Shown: positions 57,433-64,000 of the stretch, in pieces
How the letters are laid out: each line of letters starts with the position of its first letter
How positions within the stretch are numbered: the stretch's first letter is position 1
NCBI RefSeq assembly: GCF_030272615.1
Contig: NC_081408.1
Location: forward strand, 203,755,113-203,819,112
Source of the DNA: Cryptomeria japonica
Lineage: Eukaryota; Streptophyta; Pinopsida; Cupressales; Cupressaceae
Length of the DNA stretch: 64,000 nt
Direction of reading: 5' to 3'
Notes under the pieces: model-generated
Seen by the model: only the letters and a program-made list of their open reading frames with translations
Databases searched by the model: none
Told to the model about the DNA's origin: nothing
Program-made: the position numbers and the translations under genes

Positions 57433-58929
57433 TGATAACTCAATGATGAACAAATAGTACCAAACTGGTATTGAGAGGGGGGGGTGAATCAGTATAGACA
57501 AAAACCTAATCCTAAACTAGTTTGTCAGCAAACATTGTGCTTTGGCAGACAAATAGTAACAGCGGTCCTAAACAGAGTACAACTGGCAAAACCCAAAATA
57601 ACTGAGACAAGCATAAACCGGTTAACACTTGTCTTTTCATTCAATCTAATACTTTATTTCCATTTCACCCTAGTGCATAAATAGGTAATCTATCATCAAA
57701 GATATATAAACAGCTAGAACAACATGATTTACCTTCAGACACAAATCACTTAAACCTTCACATGAATAACACCACACATGACACACAAATTTTTCACGTG
57801 GAAACCCAACTGGGAAAAACCACCATGGGGATCAATACCCATAGGCTGTTTTTGAACTCTTTAAAAGCCCGCTCTATTAGGAGCCTTGTCTGGTTAAAGA
57901 TTGATACAATAGGTTCTATTATGAAGCAATCCTATTAGGGAACACTCAGTTAAGGGATGGTTAGAATACTCGGTTAAGGGTTAAACCCTGTTAAAGGTTA
58001 CCTTGTAAGAGGATTTCAAGAACTCAATGGTTTTGAGTCACCCTGTTAAAGGATTTACAGTAAGCCAGTTAAAGCTAACCTATTAAGGGATTTCCCAACT
58101 GTTGAAGTGGTTAGAGATGAACAGGTATTACAATGATCTTGTAACAACACTCAATGCCAATGCAGATTTGCTTTAGCTCCTCTTCGCCTTCTGCACTTAC
58201 ACTCTGTAGGTATGACTTCTCTCCTCTGGTCTGGCAAGAATCATGTATCCCTTCGCTTGGATACACACATACAACTTTTTCTAACAACCTCAGAAAGAAA
58301 CACAACATCGACCTTATAGGAAACAAATAGGTTGGTAGAATAAACTGTAAACCCTAAACTTGTTAGGTTAAGCAATTCAAATGGTTCAATCCTAACCGTT
58401 GAGCACATTGCATTAAATGCAACAATCTTGAACCAATCTCAAGACGTTCTCCATCGTTCATTTTTCACCGCTTTCATGGTGGCTGATAACCCATCACACG
58501 TTTTCACCATTTACAGACTTCGCACATTCCCGAGGTAGATAGGAAGAATCTCCTTCATGCAAGATCCTTCATGCGCACAAGGCTGATGTGGCAACATGAT
58601 CTGTTCTTCGTTACAATGCTAACTCATCACACAAAGTCACTGGTTGAGTCACACAGGCTTGAAGTAATTCAACCAGAAACCCTGAAGTTGAGACTACCAA
58701 CTGGTAGTCATATAAAGCTTCCATGTACTGGTTCCCATATCCACATGTCGATTCACCTTGAAAAAACACACTGCTTCACTTTAGCACATATACCAGCTCA
58801 CAATGTTATACCGATTCTCACATATACCGGTTCTTTGTAACATACTGCTTCTCTCTTCTTCAGCATATTGACATGAATGACAACATACAATGTCATCATG
58901 TCCTCATACCGATTCACATAATGCCAACA
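57433..58929 (-). repeat. Copia-4 3' LTR (left in window)
   Basis: Begins TGATAACTCAATGATGAA and ends ATGCCAACA; carries the TTGAGAGGGGGGGGGTGAATCAGT block and a run of TTAAGGGATT/GTTAAAGG short repeats (57900-58100). Confidence 0.88.
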
Positions 58930-59062
58930 ATCTCCCCCTTTGGCATTGATGGCAATATACAAAGATATCTCTCCACTTCACTTCTTCTCCCCCTTTGACA
59001 ACAATGCCAAAGTGGAGGCACAAGCTTCCCTGTTCTATTATGCTGCTCCCCCTGAGGAGTAG
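58930..59062 (-). promoter_or_regulatory. Copia-4 polypurine tract and two further copies
   Basis: Coding strand CCAAAGGGGGAGAT at 58930-58943 abuts the LTR. Further cores at 58987-59008 (CTCCCCCTTTGACAACAATG, plus strand) and 59045-59062 (CTCCCCCTGAGGAGTAGC, plus strand), in the same order as two of the extra Copia-1 copies. Confidence 0.78.
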
Positions 59063-59133
59063 CATCCTTCAACACATCAATCTTGAAGAAAAATTTGACT
59101 ATGCAATACTTGACTGATGTGGAGCATATACCT

Positions 59134-62100
59134 TTAGTTTACCTCCTGGAGGGGCATCACCCCTAATTCAGCTCTTAAGTACATAAATGTATCCTTTGGG
59201 AGAGGCTTGATAAATATGTCTGCTAACTGCTCCTTTCTAGAAACATGTTCTAGTGCAATCTCTTTGTTCTGAACCTTTTCCCTCAAGAAATGATACTTAA
59301 GCTCAAAGTGCTTGGTTCTAGAGTGTAAAACTAGATTCTTGGAGATGTTAATTGCACTAATATTGTCACAAAATATACTTACCAGTTCAGATACAGGAAC
59401 TTTGAAGCCATTTAATACATGCTTCATCCAAATTATCTGAGTGTAGTTCATGAAAGATGCAACATACTTTGCTTCCGCTATAGACTGAGAGATACAACTC
59501 TGCTTCTTACTCATCCATGAGACCAGTCTACCACTGAGAAAGAATGCACCACTGGTTGTGCTCTTCCTATCGTCCACATTACCTACCCAATCAACATCTG
59601 TGAATACTTTCAAGTTGAAATCCTTGCTATATGGATACCACAATCCATAATCAATAGTTCCCTTCAGATACCTAAGAATCCACTTGACTACAACCAAGTG
59701 GGATTCTCTTGGACTTTTTGGGAACCTTACAGTAATTCCAACTACATGTCCAATATCTGGTCTGCTATGCACTACATAATGCAACTTACCAATCATTGAT
59801 CGGTATTCCTTCTCATTATCCAATGTTGAGTCATCCTCTTTGGATAGTTTACAACTGATCACCATTGGTGTACCAACTAGTTTGCTATCTTCCATGCCAA
59901 AGGTCTTAAACACCTCTTTGACATACTTGGACTGAGTGATAAAGATTCTATCTTTCATCTGCTGAATCTGGAGTCCAATGAAGAACTTAATCTCCCCTAT
60001 GAGTGACATCTCAAACTTTTTCTTCATCTCATCTGCAAACTCATGACTCATCTTATCATCTCCACCAAAGATAATGTCATCAAGAAATACCTCACAGATC
60101 AGGATCTGACCTCCTTCAGACTTCAAGTAGATATTTCTAGCTTCGCTTGTTCTCTCAAATCCAATCTTCACAAGATGGGAGTGCAGGTGTTCATACCATG
60201 CTCTAGGTGCCTGCTTTAGACCATATCAGGCTTTATGTACCCTACACACCATGTCACTATCTTCAGATAGGGAAAACCCATCTGGTTGCTCTATATACAC
60301 CTCCTCTTCAAGTACACCAATTAGGAATGTAGACTTTACATCCATTTGATATACTTTGAATCCTTTAAAAGCTGGATATGCAAGAAGCATACGAACTCCT
60401 TCCAATCTGGCTAGAGGAGAAAAGGTTTCTCTATAGTCTTCTCCTTCTTCTTGGGCATATCCTTTACACACCAGTCTAGCTTTGTTTCTAATCATTTTGC
60501 CATCCTCATTCAGCTTGTTTTTGAAAACCCATTTGGTACCGATGGCATTTTTATGCTCCGGTCTTGGTACCAAAGACCATGTACCATTTCTCTTTGTCTG
60601 GTCAAGTTCCTCTTCCATTGCCTTGAACTAGTCTTCATATTTATGTGCCTCTTTGAATGATTTAGGCTCAAATTCAAAGATCATAAATGAGTTTTCTCTG
60701 ACCTTTCTTCTTGTAAGGATTCCTACATCCTTATCTCCTATGATTTGCTTAGGATCATGATTCAGCTTGACATACCGAGGAATGGTCTTAATAGATTCCT
60801 CTTTCTTTTCTTCTTCATCCTCATCTCCATCAGTATCAGCATCTACATCTACCGGTGTAGGAACACTATTATTGGTACTTGGTTGACTGGCAACCGGTTC
60901 CCAGAAGGTTACAATCAGTTCATTTACCGCTTTCTCACTATCGGTTTCCTCAGTTTTCTCAGAGTTTTCATCAACACTTACATTGATGCTTTCCATAATT
61001 CTCTGAGTCCTATTATTGAAACACTTGAGAGCTTTGCTCTTGGTGGAATACTGTAGGAATATTCCTTCATCACATTTCGCATCAAATTTGCTCTGGTGTT
61101 CGCTCCTCTTGATGTAACATTTTCTACCAAACACTCTAAAGTAACTAACCACAGGTGTCTTACCGATCCAATACTAATAAGGAGTTTTATCCTTACCTTT
61201 CTTGATGAGTACCTAGTTCATTGTGTAGACTACAGTGCTCACCGCTTCTCTCCAAAAGGTGTGAGCGACCTTTGCTTGAATCAACATAGTTCTAGCTACT
61301 TCAACCACAGTCTGGTTATTCCTCTCTACTAGGCCATTCTGTTGTGGAGTCTGGGGGGTAGACAATTGCCTCTTGATGCCATGTTCTTCATAATACTTGT
61401 TGAATTTACCAGAAGTGAATTCCCCTACTTGATGAGTTCTCAAGCACTTGATCCTTTTACTGCTTTCCTTCTCCACTAATGCTTTGAAAGCCTTGAACTT
61501 TACAAAAGCTTCAGACTTATCTTTCAAGAATGTGACCCACATCATTCTTGAGTAGTCATTAATGAGAATCATGAAGTACCTATCACCCTACACACTCCTA
61601 GTTTTCATAGGACCACACAAATCAATATGCACAAGATCAAGCAAATTGTTAGCAGTGAAAGGTTTACCTTTAAAGGTTGAGGAAGATATTTTCATTAGTT
61701 GACACTCTCTACACAAGGTATTTTTGGTTTTCTCAGCACCGACAACCCTCTAACTACCTTGAACTTACTGGCCTTCACAATGCTATCAAAGTTTACATGG
61801 TAGAGTCTCCTATGCCATATCCAGCTGTCATCTAATTTATCCATAAGACATGTACTTATATTTGCATTCAGCTGAAATAGGTTACCTTTGGTCTGCATAC
61901 CGATGGCCACCAATTCACCATTCTTTCCTTTGATTCTGCACACTCCATTCTTGAATTCCAGATTGAGACCACTATCATTCAGCTCGGCAACACTCAGAAG
62001 GTTGTGTCTGAGACCATCAGCCCAATACACATTGTCAGCACTACTCTTTCCATTCAGAGAGATGGACCCTCTACCTTTGACCATACATGGTGCATCACTA

Positions 62101-63225
62101 CCAAAGTGAACCACACCACCATCATACTCTTCCAAGGATAGAAACTTCCTCCGATCACCAGTCATATGGTGAGAACAACCATTGTCAATAATCCACTCAT
62201 TGGAATTATCAAAGAGGGAGACAAGAGCCTTCTTGTCTGACACATCTTCCTTGACAACAACAAACACAATATCTTCATTTTCTTCATCTTCTGACTCCTC
62301 ATTTGTGACACCTTCATCAACTACCACAAAACAGTTTCTCTGGTTTCCTTCTTTGAATTTCTTGAACCTTTCTGATTTGTCCTTGTTGTCACCATTAGGA
62401 TAGTTTACAACAATATGTCCTATCCAGTTACAAGAAAAGCATTTCAAAGGGAGCTTACCTCTGTATTTATCAGTTCCTTTAGGAAGTTTCCTGGCAAGAA
62501 GAGCTTCAAATGCCATCAGAATCTCCTCATCATCCATTTCTTTGCTATGTCTTGGTTCACCACTAGTGCTAGCTTCTTTTCCTTTTCTCGATGGTACAAT
62601 AGAAGCTTTAAAAGCTGATTCAGTCTTTTGAACACTACCATCAAAACTATTTAGCTCATAGGCTATCAACTTTGCAATGATGGAGTCTAGGGATACCTTA
62701 GTATTGTCTATTGATCTCAACTCCTGAATAGTAGCAACCCTTACTGCATAGATTGGTAATAAGGATCTCAGAACTTTGCTTACCATAGTGGAATCTTCCA
62801 TTTTACCACCTGCACTCTGGATAGCTCTGACAATAGTTTTGATTCTTATTTTGTTGAATGGTCTCACCTTCAACCATCTGCATGTCTTCAAACTTCCCTC
62901 TAAGGCTTTCTTCCTTAGCTTGTTTTACATGCTCATCACCACCATAGATATTTTCAAGAGTGTCCCATACTTCTTTGGGATTTACTTTATCTTGGACATC
63001 AATAAACTCAATGTCAAATAAACTACTAATTAGGGCTTCCATGACTTGCTCATTCTACTGCATCTCTCTCTTTTGGTCATCGGTGAGAGTACCGGTAGGG
63101 GAAACATAAGCATTCTCAACATAGCTCCAATGTTGAGCACCCATGCTTTTGATGTATATCTTCATTTTGTCTTTCCATATATTGAAATTATCTCTGTTGA
63201 ACTTTGGACCTTCCCTCTTCATCAT
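59134..63225 (-). pseudogene. Copia-4 gag-pol polyprotein, recently inactivated
   Basis: Starts at ATG 63225 (MMKREGPKFNRDNFNIWKDK) and ends at 59134. Gag about 63225-62400 with knuckle CFSCNWIGHIVVNY (last Cys is Tyr). Protease motif IIDNGCSHHM near 62190 (DSG has become DNG). Integrase 61572-61213 has CLRTHQVGEF where RSDQGGEF is usual, so the second catalytic Asp is His; GLVERNNQ keeps Glu. RT and RNase H 60618-59134 include WVFKNKLNEDGKMI, YGLKQAPRAWY, FLDDIIFGGDD (the Asp pair is kept) and RNase H up to DIFIKPLPKDTFMYLRAELG. Interruptions: TAG near 63055, a frame change near 62850 and again near 61690-61572, TGA at 60226 and a few others. Confidence 0.88.
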
Positions 63226-63281
63226 TAGACTGGGATCTTTTCCTCAGGTAGTTAAGCTTATAACACAGAGGACCTGGAGGA

Positions 63282-63296
63282 TGCTCTGATACCAAT
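63282..63296 (-). promoter_or_regulatory. Copia-4 primer-binding site (exact initiator Met tRNA match)
   Basis: Coding strand ATTGGTATCAGAGCA, identical to the initiator-Met tRNA complement, directly after the 5' LTR. Confidence 0.88.
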
Positions 63297-64000
63297 TGAT
63301 AACTCAATGATGAATGGATAGTACCAAGCCAGTACTGAGAGGGCGGGGTGAATCAGTATAGACAAAAACACAATCCTAAACCGGTTTGTCAGCAAACACT
63401 GTGCTTTGGCAGACAAATAGTAACACAGGTCTTAAATAGAGTACAACCGATAAAACCCAAAATAACTGAGACAAGCATAAACCGGTTAACACTTGTATTT
63501 TGATACAATCTAATACTTTATTTCCATTTCATCCTAGTGCATGAATAGGTAATCTATCATCAAAGATATATAAACAGCTAGATCAACATGATTTACCTTC
63601 AGACACAAATCACTTAAACCATCACATGAATAACACCACACATGACACATAGATTTTTCACATGGAAACCCAATTGGGAAAAACCACGGTGGGGATGAAT
63701 ACCCATAGGCTATTTTTGAACTCTTTAGAAGTCCACTCTGTTAGGAGCCTTGTCCGGTTAAAGACTGATATAATAGGCTCTGTTAGGAAATGATCATGTT
63801 AGGGATCACCCAGTTAAGGGATGGCTAGAATACCCAGTTAAGTGTTAAACCCTGTTAAAGGTTACCTTGTTAGAGGATTTCAAGAACTCAATTGTTTTGA
63901 GTCACCCTGTTAAAGGATTTATAGTAAGCTAGTTAAAGACACCCTGTTAAGGGATTTCCCAACTGTTGAAGTGGTTAGAGATCAATAGGTATTACAATGA
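63297..64000 (-). repeat. Copia-4 5' LTR (right in window), partial
   Basis: Matches 57433 onward with scattered differences; cut by the window end after 704 of about 1,497 bp. Confidence 0.9.

Larger units (their letters stand above)
57433..64000 (-). mobile_element. Copia-4: Copia (Sirevirus-like) element, cut by right window edge
   Basis: Left LTR 57433-58929 (1,497 bp, TGATAACTC...GCCAACA) and the first 704 bp of the right LTR (63297-64000). Internal region 58930-63296 codes gag-pol on the minus strand. It is the best-preserved coding region in the window, with four long frames nearly in register, but protease, integrase and zinc-knuckle residues are changed. Confidence 0.9.

Overview
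This window is plant nuclear DNA: AT-rich, almost no intact long reading frame, one small intron-containing gene model and several layers of retrotransposons. Copia elements with a methionine-initiator-tRNA primer site and repeated polypurine tracts, a Tat-type Gypsy element with two RNase H domains, L1-type LINEs with a plant-style RNase H, and a tRNA-derived SINE all point to a seed plant. The number of old, mutated, nested copies suggests a large genome, possibly a conifer; the species cannot be fixed from the sequence.

Layout. 1-3246: 5' half of a LINE on the minus strand (LINE-A), running off the left edge. 3247-4397 and 14415-15301: two halves of AT-rich DNA split by LINE-B (4398-14414), which is itself split by a complete Copia element (Copia-1, 5114-11867) with a perfect 5-bp target duplication. 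15302-20028: left-truncated Copia-2. 20156-22380: two 1.1-kb tandem copies directly upstream of a small host gene (ATG at 22622, proposed exons to about 26066), whose second intron holds a SINE; the 3' part of that intron is paralogous to 14431-15301. 26365-26641: short truncated retroelement with a 12-bp target duplication. 26825-28388: 3' part of a minus-strand LINE (LINE-D), abutted by a LINE-like 3' tail (28389-29755). 29756-32880: little recognisable. 33902-57151: Tat-lineage Gypsy element on the plus strand, broken by LINE-C (about 35535-41552) and by an unusual LTR element (TR-X, 47666-54307). 57433-64000: Copia-4, cut by the right edge of the window.

Most interesting points. TR-X has Copia/Sirevirus-style LTRs, primer site and polypurine tracts but no protease, integrase or reverse transcriptase. 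It carries a coiled-coil plus zinc-knuckle protein and a second reading frame of about 1,100 codons that I cannot assign. Two unrelated LINEs (LINE-C and LINE-D) each carry an additional reading frame starting only 22-50 bp after the stop of the RT/RNase H frame. Nearly every element is dead: stops are mostly of the kind C-to-T decay would produce, and several catalytic residues are visibly replaced (Gypsy integrase Glu to Lys, deletion at the Gypsy RT catalytic site, LINE-C RT Asp to Asn, Copia-4 integrase Asp to His).
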